A stretch of DNA of 64,000 nt from Neocallimastix lanati (nom. inval.). Lineage: Eukaryota > Neocallimastigomycota > Neocallimastigomycetes > Neocallimastigales > Neocallimastigaceae. The stretch's first letter is position 1, and the number at the start of each line of letters is the position of its first letter. Under the pieces are notes generated by a model. It had not been told where the DNA came from. It did no database searches and saw only the letters and a list, made by a program, of their open reading frames with translations. The position numbers were made by a program, and so were the translations under genes. This document shows, piece after piece, positions 9,701-19,660 of the stretch. Where the stretch lies: positions 217,001-281,000 of the forward strand of contig JACVTC010000098.1 in the NCBI GenBank assembly GCA_016946835.1, given 5' to 3'.

Positions 9701-11791
9701 GATGGCAATAATAATGATGACAGTTACAACAACAACAACAACAACATCAATAATAATAATATTAATTTTAATATTAATAATGATAATAACAATAACAAAA
9801 ACAACAACAACAACAATAATAGTAATAATAATAGTAATGTTTCAGAGGATAAAGATGAAACCACTTTTCTAAACCTTTTAGATAAAGTAAAATATTTAGT
9901 TGAAAATGGTGTAGATATCAATAAATCCAATACCTCTGGAGATACTCCATTATCTGTTGCTGTGGATTATAATAATAAAATTGTTATAAAATATTTAGTT
10001 GATCATGGGGCAGATATTAATATGATTACAAAATCTGGGGAAACCTTTTTAATTAGAACCATTAAAAATGGTTATATGGATATGTTTAAATATTTAATTA
10101 CATGTGGCGCTGATGTTAATAAAGAGGATAACAATGGAGATACTCCATTAATTATTTCAGCTGAATTTAAAAATAAATATTTAGTAAAATATTTAATTGA
10201 ATGTGGAGCAGATATAAATAAGGAAAATGAATTAGGAAATACTCCATTAAATGCTGTAATTAAAGTCAATAATTTTGAAATGGTCAAATATTTGATTGAA
10301 TTTGGAGCTAATGTTAATAAAGAATGTAAAAATGGAAATACACCGTTAAAGGTAGCAATAGAAGCAAATAATTTAAATATTATTAAGTACTTAATTGGAA
10401 ATGGGGCTGATGTGAATCAAAAAAGTCATTCCAAACAAGATGATACTACTCCGTTTATTAAAGCTACTAAACAAGAATTTGAAAATATGAGCATCATAAA
10501 ATATTTGATTGGTAGTGGAGCAAATATTAATGAAAATTCTAGTAATGATATTTTAGCCATGAATGGTAATGCTTCCGTGACTCATAATGTTTTAGATAAG
10601 GTAAAATATTTAATTGATCACGGTGTTGATATCAATAAAGTTAATGAATCAGGAGATACCTCTTTATCAGTTGCAGTCGATTATAACAACAAAATCTTGG
10701 TAAAATATTTAATTGACCATGGGGCAGATATTAATAAGGAGAATAAACTTGGAGAAACCTTTTTAATTAATACAGTTAAAAATAATTATTTGGATATGGC
10801 AAAACATTTAATTCAAAATGGAGCTGATGTTAATAAAGAAGATAAAAATGGGGATACTCCATTAATTATTGCAGCCAAAATGGGAAATAAAAAGTTGGTT
10901 AAGTATTTAATGGGATGTGGTGCTAATATCAATCAAGAAAATAAACATGGTACTACTCCTCTCAATGCTGTCATAGAAATGAATCATTTGGATATGGTTA
11001 AATATTTAGTAGGAAATGGAGCAGATATTAATATGGAAAGTCAACATGGATATAGTCATGCACCATTGAAAGCTGCTATACATATTTGTAATCTAACCAT
11101 GATCAAATATTTAATTGAACATGGAGCCTCCATTAATCAGGAAGATCAAAATAGTGAAACTCCAATATTTACAGCCGTTAAAGTGAACAACTTGAATATA
11201 TTGAAATATTTAATTGGTAATGGTGCTGATGTGAATAAGAAAAATAATCATGGTGATACCCCTCTAAGCCTTGCCATTCAACATATACCCAAAAATTTAA
11301 ATATAATTGAATACTTAATTGGTAGTGGTGCCGATTTAATACCTTTAAATATTTCAATGAAGGATAATGTTATTGATAAATTGAAGCATTTAATTGATAA
11401 TGGGGCTAATGTGAATAAAGAAAATTGTTTATCTATGGCCGTTAACTATAATAATAAGAATATGATTAAATATCTTGTAAATTATGGTGTAGATATTAAT
11501 ATGGAAAATTCAGTAGGTGAAACCTATTTAATTAATACCCTTCGAAATGACTATCTTGATACAGCAAAATATTTAATTCAATGTGGAGCAGATGTAAATA
11601 AGGAGGATCGATTTGGTAATTTACCATTAATTATTGCCATTGAACATAATAATGAAAAATTAGTGAAATATTTAATTGAATGTGGTGCAGATATTAACAA
11701 AAAGACAAGTAAAGGTGATACACCTTTGAATTATACTTTCAAGAAAAGAAATATTGATATGATTGATTGTTTAATTGATTGTAATAATTAG
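3743..11791 (+). CDS. Giant ankyrin-repeat protein (2682 aa)
   Basis: A single uninterrupted frame of 2682 residues starts at the ATG at 3743. The frame is open 39 bases upstream but offers only a TTG there. Residues 1 to about 1600 hold degenerate ankyrin-like units, among them a run of similar segments starting with an N-H-[RE]-[ST]-F-type motif. From about residue 1606 the C-terminal third consists of near-canonical 33-residue ankyrin repeats (GxTPLxxAxxxxNxxxxKYLIxxGADxNKE). An Asn/Asp tract (about residues 1947-2036) interrupts them. Blocks that restart with LDKVKYLI show that groups of repeats were duplicated together. No signal peptide, membrane segment or catalytic domain is apparent. 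Ankyrin stacks bind proteins, so a scaffold or adaptor role is likely, but the partner is unknown. The gene ends in TAG. No introns are visible inside it. Confidence 0.9.
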   Translation: MNKRIGKRTIEPELISELIKNNKVIELKDIIKNFNIEAEYFSKNFSKDFLKYCIEEYDVSVDLVEFIINYFKYSNLNYGYEFSKLKKLNEFSNDNFFKPPLAVAIEKNNFKVANLLIEYGAEINYIKPLVLKKILNKKNSRFILDKGIKLTSNLIDILIYTVPVTKNKHIIDINTTDNVHNANYFLKQIFNYYIYDNNFILNLLGIYKNKKPFSRKNLEKVITTEKAKLSINRHIYKIAIDNENFNILTLLYDNDSRENEIILNDIYAILNNRNDGNEILGKIENKDLRNSISILLLYHDTILSLIKSSDIIQLQNFVKENSIQLDKFNNRYTNNKDLLKFAIENTFSIEIIKYIIKECQYNDLNIYDNKEQINMGRTYLYFAVSQNKFKISDFLLKNGADINCGDILNWLYNEKLLNIKNLKYCLNHSVDIHSNLNFLIKLIDNNKNEFINIILKYTSFDHLFILNLLSIYKNKTVLTNQQLESIISKKQYEKNKIDFNSYLYCTALDNDNFDLIIHLLEIDPRDKSIILNEFFNLLENNSSDNKKEKQKILINHIKDSNLEIPMNDKFLNNLGRREEQLKIIIEKIKFGYIKELNEYIFENEIQLSYFTTNDFDLLIYSIKNDISFEMIKFIIYQYKNLNYYINMYETPLLWAFSKTDFALIDLLIENGADINYYVKDKYTILQLIIYEKYFTKENFIYILDHGLKITSELMNSLIIDDMKGIIRVILERNPKIPIENEWYINAAKNNGEILELFFGYYDHGKSLFLNNNLIIYKIFDEAVRYNNSDALKVLLDHEFFDFKKFSLETTLKDKKDEWILSFANLINSIIGHHTFDFKIINFEMILNEIVDNFLESIEFYYYKNYEELLEDQVHNDKSKKESRLEVGKTKYKKYFYSIEIIINSLMTHETFNFSVVNFEKALLSIIEFPIKIMRVFDLEYKCSNFIKLFIKKSIDHESFDFSKYRFDTLLYIISQSVYIKDDFDFINFIIRKSFYNKTMSYSLMNIGKILFILRRIYNINVYKSYIRELFNYRQFNLSNYNIKDILLETVKIENNSITEFIFEGLLNHRSCNFNKNLDIKKVLLVTSQVENEAIFKYLVKKFINHRTLKFNDINDTVEGVLLASSKIKNVSKCKFIVEETFKNNKYNPRYLNIASINFKKILLSANRCSNIFIMKYIIDNLLGHDDLDSKVYEKILLSSSSIENIDSMKLIIKKLLNITSLEKINSIDLSNRNINNSQYIALMLNVFIKIGYIQFIKYFIENTPANLSLTIKDKNEESPIMVASNLPKYYGRGQDIFEYLLEFINKKGGIKDILGSTLLLQTALQDGAYILLQKIFNYYKTVDLDHLIQTHISSLVVVNGNNNDNVDDNDDKNDGGDEKRIKLIKSLVLNENHSHSKNNDDVDKFSILYCKPLFMLYLLNHKELLKKVINLSNVNKLDSNGFSILQYAIIKEDIEAVYYLVSLGADVNYNRNNMLHGHSAIDISLYIKNKEIISILLNHGKIMTKVFNEKGETPVYTLIKMQNYSDEEKIDILNCYIQKGYDINRCNKKGESVFDYILDNEITSYSLFKCFLQTWLDGDIDKSVVKRIIDKNRMDLLKILIPDYVDVNTKNIDGKGNTLLIYSIRAENIPLVNYLIDQQANVNKKDEKGNTPLIVATELQNESVIKYLIKHGADVNKKNKKGEVPLIIASEFNNENLIKYYIDSGSDVNREDDQGNLALRIAIKANNLEMVKFLIQSGADIHKENNFSELFLSLKDLNCDNNTKMLNYLVNYGLDINKEDQKGDTPLIYAIKTGNEFLTQYFINHGANINQKDRNGETPLIVAIEYNFVNNINLIKYLVTGGADVNEEDKNGNTPLIVATKRNNKYIMKYLINCGADINKENKRGKTPLKIAIKNENLNLIKYLIGNGADVNKKSLLNGSTPLSKAIKYQSKNVGIIEYLIGSGAVMTNNNNTTNNSNNDNKDNNTNNNNSNDNNNDKNSTYNRNNDGNNNDDSYNNNNNNINNNNINFNINNDNNNNKNNNNNNNSNNNSNVSEDKDETTFLNLLDKVKYLVENGVDINKSNTSGDTPLSVAVDYNNKIVIKYLVDHGADINMITKSGETFLIRTIKNGYMDMFKYLITCGADVNKEDNNGDTPLIISAEFKNKYLVKYLIECGADINKENELGNTPLNAVIKVNNFEMVKYLIEFGANVNKECKNGNTPLKVAIEANNLNIIKYLIGNGADVNQKSHSKQDDTTPFIKATKQEFENMSIIKYLIGSGANINENSSNDILAMNGNASVTHNVLDKVKYLIDHGVDINKVNESGDTSLSVAVDYNNKILVKYLIDHGADINKENKLGETFLINTVKNNYLDMAKHLIQNGADVNKEDKNGDTPLIIAAKMGNKKLVKYLMGCGANINQENKHGTTPLNAVIEMNHLDMVKYLVGNGADINMESQHGYSHAPLKAAIHICNLTMIKYLIEHGASINQEDQNSETPIFTAVKVNNLNILKYLIGNGADVNKKNNHGDTPLSLAIQHIPKNLNIIEYLIGSGADLIPLNISMKDNVIDKLKHLIDNGANVNKENCLSMAVNYNNKNMIKYLVNYGVDINMENSVGETYLINTLRNDYLDTAKYLIQCGADVNKEDRFGNLPLIIAIEHNNEKLVKYLIECGADINKKTSKGDTPLNYTFKKRNIDMIDCLIDCNN

Positions 11792-11884
11792 AAAAAAAAA
11801 TTGATTAAATAGATATATATACTATATATATAACTCTTTTCTTTTATTACTTTATACTTTTTTTTTTTTTTTTTTTAACATTTA

Positions 11885-11976
11885 TTGTTAAAAAAAGTTA
11901 AAAAAAGAAATATTGATATGGTTGATTATTTAATAAGAAAGAAAAAAAAAAATTTTTTTTTTTTAATAGAAACAGG

Positions 11977-12007
<31 letters not shown>

Positions 12008-12075
12008 AAATTAAATGAATATATATATAACTCTTTTTCTTTAATTATTATATACTTTTTTTTTTTTTTTTTTTT
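11885..12075 (+). pseudogene. Duplicated 3' end of the giant ankyrin gene
   Basis: Positions 11903-11932 repeat the last coding part of the giant ankyrin gene (AAAAGAAATATTGATATG, then G in place of A, then TTGATT). The following stretch copies its 3' flank: AAATGAATATATATATAAC and a long T run occur both at about 11810-11876 and at about 12010-12075. This is a tandem duplication of roughly 160 bp of the gene tail, now without an upstream gene. Confidence 0.6.
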
Positions 12076-14485
12076 AACTTTTTTTGTTGAAAAAAGAATA
12101 TTCATAAAAATATTAAAATATAAAATAATCATTGTTATTATCAATTATTTTTATTATCATTTATTATTATTTTATTTTAAATTTATATATATTTATATAA
12201 ATTATCTATCTATTTTTTTTTTTTTTAAAAAAATTTTTTTTAATATTATTTTTATTACTATTTTCATTTTCAAATATATATATATATATTATTTATAGAA
12301 TTTTTTTTTATTATTATTATTTTCTTTATTTTTTATTATTATTATCTTTAATATGTATAATATGTAATATTTATATTTAATATTTATAATAAATACTGAT
12401 AAGTAATGTTAAATAGGAAAATACATAATGAAAAAATTGAAATTAAAATAAAAAAATAAGAATAAAATAAAATTAATGATAAAATAAAAAAAAAAAAAAA
12501 TAAAAAAAAAAAAAAAATTAATTAAAATAAAAAAGTTATTGTATATATATTTTTTATTTATTAATTAGAATGTGATTATCAGTGAGTTTTACATAAATAT
12601 ATAAATACAATACATATTTCTATTTTATAATAATAATTTTTAATACCTTTCATAAAATTGATTCAATTTTTTTTTTCCTTTTTTTTTTTAAAAAAAAAAA
12701 AAAAAGAAAGAAAAGTTATATTGTAAAATAATTGATATTTAAAAATTATTATTTATTAAGTAAACGTAATCTAATAACTATGTTTTTTTTTTTCAAAAGA
12801 AAAACTGACACGTGTTTTTGTATAATTATATGGGAAAATATTATAATTTTTATTAATAATTTATTTTATAATTTTTAAATTTTTAAAACAAACTTCTTTT
12901 TTTTTTGTAAATTTATTAAATCTGATGGAAAAATAATTTAAAAAAAAAAAAAAAAAGAATGAAATTTCAAATAAAAAGGGAAAAATATATATATATATAT
13001 ACCCTGTATTTGTAAATAATATTGCTATTTTTTTTTTTTTTTTACTTATTAAGTAAATGTAAGCTGATACTATTTTTTTTTCAAAATAAAAACTAACACG
13101 TGTTTTTGTATAATTATATGTGAAAATATTATAATTTTTATTAATAATTTATTTTATAATTTTTAAATTTTTAAAACAAACTTGTTTTTAAATTTATTAA
13201 ATCTGATGGAAAAATAATTTCAAAAAAAAAAAAAAAAAAAAAGAATGAAATTTCAAATAAAAGGGGAAGAATATATATATATATATATATCATGTATTTG
13301 TTAATAATATTGCTATTTTTTTTTTTTTTATATTTTATAAAAGCATAACAAAAAAAAAAAATTATATCATATGAAAGTTCATAGATATATGAAAATTCAC
13401 CATATTTTTATTATATTATATTTTATATTATAAAAATATTATCTTTTTTATTGTATTAACAAAATTGATGTAAATGTAAATTAAAACTAAAAAAAAGAAA
13501 AATTAAATTAACATATAAATAAAAAAAAAAAAGGAAAGTAAAATATAGAAAAAAAATAATATGAAATTAAAAGTTTTCTTTATTCAAGTTTTATTAAATT
13601 TCAATAATAATAAATATGATTTAGTAATTATATATTTAATATATCACATGAAATAAAATAGATTTATGATTAAATATCATATTTTAAATTTTTATAATTA
13701 AATTTATTATTGTTTAATATTTTAATAATGATGATGGTGAAATTTCAAAAAAAAAAAAAAAAAAAAATTAAAAAAATTATTTTTTTTTTAAAAAAATAAT
13801 AATAAATAAATAAGAAACCAATTTTACATATTTAAAACTAAAAATAAAAAAAAAATTTCAAAAATAAAAAAAAAAAAAATTTCAAAAATTAATTAAATTC
13901 TTTTTTTCTTTAAAAAAAAATCAAATAAAAAATATATTTTTTAAATATTGATATAAAACAAATATGTGTAGTAACATATTTGTATATTTAATAATAATTA
14001 TTAAATATTAAATTTATATCTTTTTGATAATAATTATTTTATTTTATTTTATTTCAATATGTATTATAATTATAATAATTATAATACTTTATTTCATATA
14101 AAATTTATATAGTTCTTTATATTAGAATATATAATTAATACATTACCTATTTCTTATAAATAGATTAAATTATTTATATTTGAAATAGAGAACTCTCTTG
14201 TAAATTTTTAGGAATTAGAATTATTATTTTAATTGTACGAATATTATAATTTTATTAATAAAATTACTAAACTACCATTATTTAAAACCCACTGCTTATA
14301 AATTATTGCACATAAAAGTCCCGCATATCAATATATGTATCACATGTTAGGTACTAAATGTAGCATAGATATATGTATAAATATCATATTTTGTTCTTTA
14401 TAATTTTTTTTTTTTTTTGACAAATAGTGTCTCAATTTAGATTTGATAATATTATATTCACAATTAATTCTATACTATATGAGAA
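12076..14485. other. AT-rich intergenic DNA with poly(A)/poly(T) runs
   Basis: No gene was found. The only structured part is the tandem duplication listed separately at 12750-13335. The remainder is A/T runs and AT-rich filler. Confidence 0.6.
12750..13335. repeat. Tandem duplication, two units of ~293 bp
   Basis: Unit 1 (about 12750-13042) and unit 2 (about 13043-13335) share the order ATTAAGTAA..., ACACGTGTTTTTGTATAATT, AAATCTGATGGAAAAATAAT, an A run, GAATGAAATTTCAAATAAAA, and an AT dinucleotide tract. Differences are mostly in homopolymer length. The conserved CACGTG E-box-like palindrome occurs once per unit. Confidence 0.75.
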
Positions 14486-15087
14486 AGGGGAGGAGCATTT
14501 CGAAAAATTTCATTTCGAAAAGTTTCATTTCAGAAAATTTACATAAAAAATTTTCTCAAAATTTTTTTTAAAAAGGTAATAAATAAATAAATTAACTATA
14601 AAACAAATAAATAATATATATAATTTAAATAAATAACTAAATAAATAAAAATAAATAAATAAAACTATAATAAATAAATAAATTTAAAATTAAATTTTTA
14701 AAAAAATATATATATATATATACGTATATATAATATAATAAATATACATTATATGATATATATAATATAATAAATATACATTATATGATATATATTAGAA
14801 TTAAAGCTATAAAAAAATAAAATATTTTATCATACGTTTTAAACGATTTATAATATTTAAATATATATGATTAATAATAATTTTATATATATAAATAAGT
14901 ATTAATAATTTAAAAGATGTAAAGGATAATAATTTAAAATATAACTTAAAATTAAAAAATACTTATTAAAAAGATTAAAAATAATATCATTTTTACACCT
15001 TTAGTCCTTGCGCAGTATTTTAAAAATCTTAAATTATATAAAAAATAAAAAATAAAAAAAATAAAAAATAAAAAAATAAAAAAAATA

Positions 15088-15143
15088 GATACCACTTAAA
15101 ATCATCCTTTGTGCTACTTTTAACTCCCTTTTTTATGATGTCA

Positions 15144-15201
<58 letters not shown>

Positions 15202-15235
15202 GGATTATTTATAAATATTTCTTTTATTCAGTATG
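15088..15235 (+). repeat. Direct repeat unit 1 with ~50-base T run
   Basis: It contains TGTGCTACTTTTAACTCCC, TTTTTTATGATGTCATC, a T run of about 50 bases, and ACTGGATTATTTATAAATA. It matches 17931-18065 in the same orientation. Confidence 0.7.
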
Positions 15236-16198
15236 ATTATTTAATATGATTGTTTAATATGAATTTTTATTTTGTATGAAAAATCTATTATTTTATTGTC
15301 TTGATATACCAAAATAAAAATTCATATTGAATAATTAATTGGTCTAAATATATTTAAATAAATAAAAAGAAAAATTATTAATCCATTTAAAATTCATTTA
15401 ATTAATCAATTTACTTTAAAAGTAATGTTAATTATAAATTAGTGATTAATGATAATAAATTATATTTAAATTTGCTGAATCAATTAGAGATTAATGAAAA
15501 TAAATTAATATAATTGATTCAACAAATTTAAATATTAAAATTATTATTAATGAAAAAGAAATAAAGATAAAAATAAAAAAATAAAAAGAATATATATATA
15601 TATATAATTTTTAAAAATAGTAAATTTTAAATTTAATTAAGAAAAAGAAATAAAATTAAAAAAAGAAAAAAGTAAAATTTAAAATAGTAAATTTATTTAA
15701 ATAATGTTTCATAATTTCATTTTAACAGATTTATTTAGAAATTTAGTAATTTTCATTTTCATTTCTATTTCTATTTTTATTTATTTTAATTCTATTCTAT
15801 TTTATTTTTAATTTATTATTCTTTTAATATTTTAATTTTTAAACTTTTTATCATATAATTATTTTTATTTATTTAATATACATTTAAAATTTATTACTAG
15901 AACATAAAAAAAATATTGGATTAATATATTTTAATAATCCTATTTTTAAATTTTAATTATATATATATTCAAATTAATTATAATTTAATTAGAAAAAAGA
16001 ATTCTGGGTAATATTTTTAAATTTATAATTTATAAAACTTTAAATAATAAATTCGATTATTAATAATTAATAATTTGTATTTTATTAATATTTTTTTCTT
16101 TAATACATTGACATGTAAGAAAATTTTTGTATAAATAGATAAAGAAATCATGAATTAGTTTTTTATTTTATTTTATTTTCAAAAAATTTTGTTTCGAA

Positions 16199-16324
16199 TG
16201 TCAAGTAGAGCTTAGTTCTATTAGTAATAAATAGTGATTATATGATTACTATAACTTTTTAAAAAGTTATGGAGTGATCATGTAATAATTATTATTAAAG
16301 ATAGAACTGAGTTACTACTTGATA
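16199..16324. repeat. Near-perfect 125-bp inverted repeat (hairpin or MITE)
   Basis: TCAAGTAGAGCTTAGTTCTA at 16201-16220 pairs with TAGAACTGAGTTACTACTTGA near 16302-16322. Pairing runs almost to the centre (ACTTTTTAAAAAGT near 16254-16267), with mostly G-T type mismatches. As RNA it would fold into one long stem. It could be a tiny foldback transposon or a small-RNA precursor. Confidence 0.65.
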
Positions 16325-17429
16325 TTAGGGAATAATATTTGTTTTTGAAATATATACATTGAAACTAAAATATTATTATCATGAAAGATAAAAATAAAAA
16401 TGAATTAATTTAATAACATGTAAATGTGAAATTTAAAAATAGTTATGTGAAGTGAAAAGATATGTAACAAATATTATGATAATTATTCTGTAAAATTGTA
16501 AAAAAAAAAAAAAAAACAAACAATTAAAAAGAAGTGGAATGGAAACAAAAAAAAAAAAAAAGAAAATATTAATAAAAAGAAAGGAAAAAAAGGATTTTGT
16601 GAATTATGAATAAAGTAGTTATGTGAAATAATATTTGAACCAGGAAATTATTCTATAATAATAAATATTATAAAAAATAGTAATATAAAAGAATAAAAAG
16701 TGAATTAATAAATTATTCACTTTAAAATGAAAACTATAATATATAAATATAAATTTGTAAATAATATTTTTAATAATTTAAAAAATATTATTCATATTTG
16801 AAAATATATGTATTATGTAATTAATATAATTTCTTTATTTTAAAAATTTCATATTTATATAATACATATATTTATATTAAATATGTATTTGTAAATAATA
16901 TTAAATATCTTAAATATATTCATAAATTTTATACTATTAAATATGTATATTTGAAATATGTATTTGTAAATAATGTTTTTACTTATAATTATAAAAAAAA
17001 TTATTTGTAAAAAAAAAAAAAAATTATTTGTAAAAAATAAGAGCATGTAAATAAAAAAAATTAAAAAATTAAAAAATTCTTTTAAAAAATAAAATCATGT
17101 AAATAAAAAATAAATAAAAATAAATAATTATGTGAAAGAATTATTATGTGTAATTTTTTAATAATAATTAAATGTTAATAAATAAATAATATAGGGGAAG
17201 TTCTAATATACAGGGTAACTACAGAAATATATTGAGTGTGTGTCATTTCGCAAAAATTCATTTCGGAAAAGTTTCATTTCGCAAAATTTTTTGTGTCATT
17301 TCGCAAAAGTTCATTTCGCAAAAATTTCATTTCGGAAAAGTTTCATTTCGCAAAATTTTAATAAATAGATAAATAAATAATAAAATAAATAAATAAATAA
17401 ATAATAAAAAAATAAAAAAAAAAAAAGAA

Positions 17430-17930
17430 TTATAAAATATAAAATAAAAAATAAAAAATAAAAAATAAAAAATAAAAAAAAAATATAAAATACGAAATAT
17501 AAAATATAAAATATAAAATATAAAATATAAAAATATAAAATATAAAATATAAAATATAAAATATAAAAATATAAAATAAAAAAAAAAATATATAAAATAA
17601 AAAATAAAAAATATAAAATATAAAATATAAAATAAAAATAAAAAATAAAAAAAAATATATATATATAAAATAAAAAATAAAAAAAAATAAAAAATAAAAA
17701 TAAAAAATATAAAATAAAAAATAAAAATAAATAAAAAAAAATATAAAAAATATAAAATAAAAATATAAAATAAAAAATAAAAAATATAAAATATAAAATA
17801 TAAAATAAAAAATAAAAATAAATAAATAAAAATATAAAAAATATAAAATAAAAATATAAAATATAAAATATAAAATAAAAAAAAAATAAAAAATATAAAA
17901 TATAAAATATAAAATATAAAATAAAAAAAT
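17430..17930. repeat. Low-complexity (TATAAAA)n / (AAAAATA)n tract
   Basis: About 500 bases consist of A and T only, with TATAAAATA and AAAAATA variants. Apparent open frames through it are Phe/Tyr/Ile-rich artefacts. Confidence 0.8.
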
Positions 17931-17994
17931 AGATACCACCTAAAATCATCCTAATTTTGTGCTACTTTTAACTCCCTTTTTTATGATGTCCTCA

Positions 17995-18042
<48 letters not shown>

Positions 18043-18065
18043 GAATTATTTATAAATATTTCTTT
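17931..18065 (+). repeat. Direct repeat unit 2 with long T run
   Basis: Second copy of the unit at 15088-15235, with small indels (an added AATT, GTCCTCATC for GTCATC) and a shorter T run. Confidence 0.7.
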
Positions 18066-18656
18066 TATTAAAAAAATTTATTAGCAATTTAAGATTTTTA
18101 AAATACTGCGCAAGGACTTAAAAAGTGTAAAATGATCAATTAATTATTTAAATATTATTTTTTAATATTTTTTTTTAATAATTATATTTTAAATTTAACA
18201 ATTATATTTTAAATTATTATACTTTACATCTTTTAAATTATTAATACTTATTTTTTTTTATATATATAAAATTCTTATATATATTTTAAAAAATTATAAA
18301 ACGTTTAAAACATATGATAAAATATTTTATTTTTTTAAAGCGTTAATTCTAATGAATATTTATTATTATATAATGTATATTTTATATATGTCCATATATA
18401 AATGTATATTTTTTTTTAAAAATTTAATTTTAAAATTTATTTATTTATTATAGTTTTATATATTTATTTTTATTTATTTAGTTTTTTATTTAAATTTTAT
18501 ATATTATTTATTTATTTTATTATTAATTTATTTATTTATTAAAAATTTTGCGAAATGAAACTTTTCCGAAATGAAATTTTGCGAAATGAAACTTTTTATG
18601 TAAATTTTCCGAAATGAAACTTTCCGAAATGAAATTTTGCGAAATGCTCCTCCCCC

Positions 18657-19660
18657 AATATATTTTTTTACAAATATTTTTGATTTTTGAATACTTAACA
18701 TAAATATTTTATATTTTTGAATACATCTAATGTATTTTTAAAATATTTTATATGAGATTAATATATTCATAAAAAAAAACTATTTTATAGTTTCAAAGAA
18801 ACAAAAATAAATAAAATAAAAAATAAAAACTAATTATTAAATAATGAAAATAAATAATTAATAAATGAATAAATAAATAAAGTTTAATGTTTGAGGTAAA
18901 TTGCTGAAAATATATATATATATAATTCATATTTTATTGTTATTAATGATATTAATATATATTTAAATTAAATAAAGAACTTAATTATATTTACCAATAT
19001 CATTAATTATGAATTTAATAATTTTTTAAATTAATTAATAAAATTATTATGAAATAATTTAAATTAATGATTAATGACAATTTATTTTATATAATTACTA
19101 TTACTATTATTATTATTATTTTCTTTATTAAAAAATACTTTTTATATATGTATATTTTTTTCTTTTATTACAACTTTTTTAAATCAATAGTTATTTATAT
19201 CATCTAATATCATTAATTTGAAATATTTTTATTTAAACGTTATTAAAATAAAAAAAAAAATTAATAAAATTTATACATAAAAAGTATTTTAAAGTTTATA
19301 ATAAATTTATTTTTTATTATAATTATTATTAATAATACTATATTTATAGTAAGTTTTAAATTTAAAATAATTTTTATATTTGTAGATATATATATATATT
19401 TTTTTATTATAGTAACTTTTATATTAATAATCCTTTATATTATCATTAATTTGAAATACTTTTAATTTAAAAGTTACTATAAATTAACATAATCAAATTA
19501 ATGATAGAATATAATCTAAAGAATTTTTAATTATATTAATTATACTATTATTAGTTCAAAATAAATTCATTTTTTATTATAATTATTATTATTAATAGTA
19601 CTTTATGAGTAAAAAAAATGTATAAAAAGAACTTAATTCCTTTATATAATATTTTTCTTT
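18657..19660. other. AT-rich intergenic DNA
   Basis: I see no gene, only AT-rich sequence with short direct repeats of the TTTTTTATTATAATTATTATT type. Confidence 0.6.

Larger units (their letters stand above)
14486..18656. mobile_element. 4.2 kb inverted-repeat structure, possible non-autonomous DNA transposon or nested pair
   Basis: The left end GGGGAGGAGCATTTCG (14487-14502) is mirrored by CGAAATGCTCCTCCCC (18640-18655). The arms stay related for about 550 bp and include the palindromic pair AGTCCTTGCGCAGTATTTTA (about 15000-15019) and its inverse at about 18098-18117. Each arm begins with several short CATTTCG(C/G)AAAA sub-repeats. A further array of the same sub-repeats lies at about 17248-17360 in the left orientation, so 17200-18656 may be a separate 1.45 kb element. 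A direct repeat (about 15088-15235 and 17931-18065, beginning GATACCAC and containing GTGCTACTTTTAACTCCC) lies inside. No transposase frame and no convincing target duplication were found. Confidence 0.5.

Noticed and set aside
9618-9930. Open frames in other frames and on the other strand over the Asn tract
   Set aside because: They are shadows of the AAT/AAC repeats in the ankyrin gene.
11885-12298. 137-aa frame downstream of the giant ankyrin gene
   Set aside because: Apart from the duplicated gene tail it is a translation of T and A runs.
17311-17949. Phe/Tyr/Ile-rich frames of 169-212 aa on the minus strand
   Set aside because: Low-complexity A/T sequence without stops by chance; no real membrane protein features.
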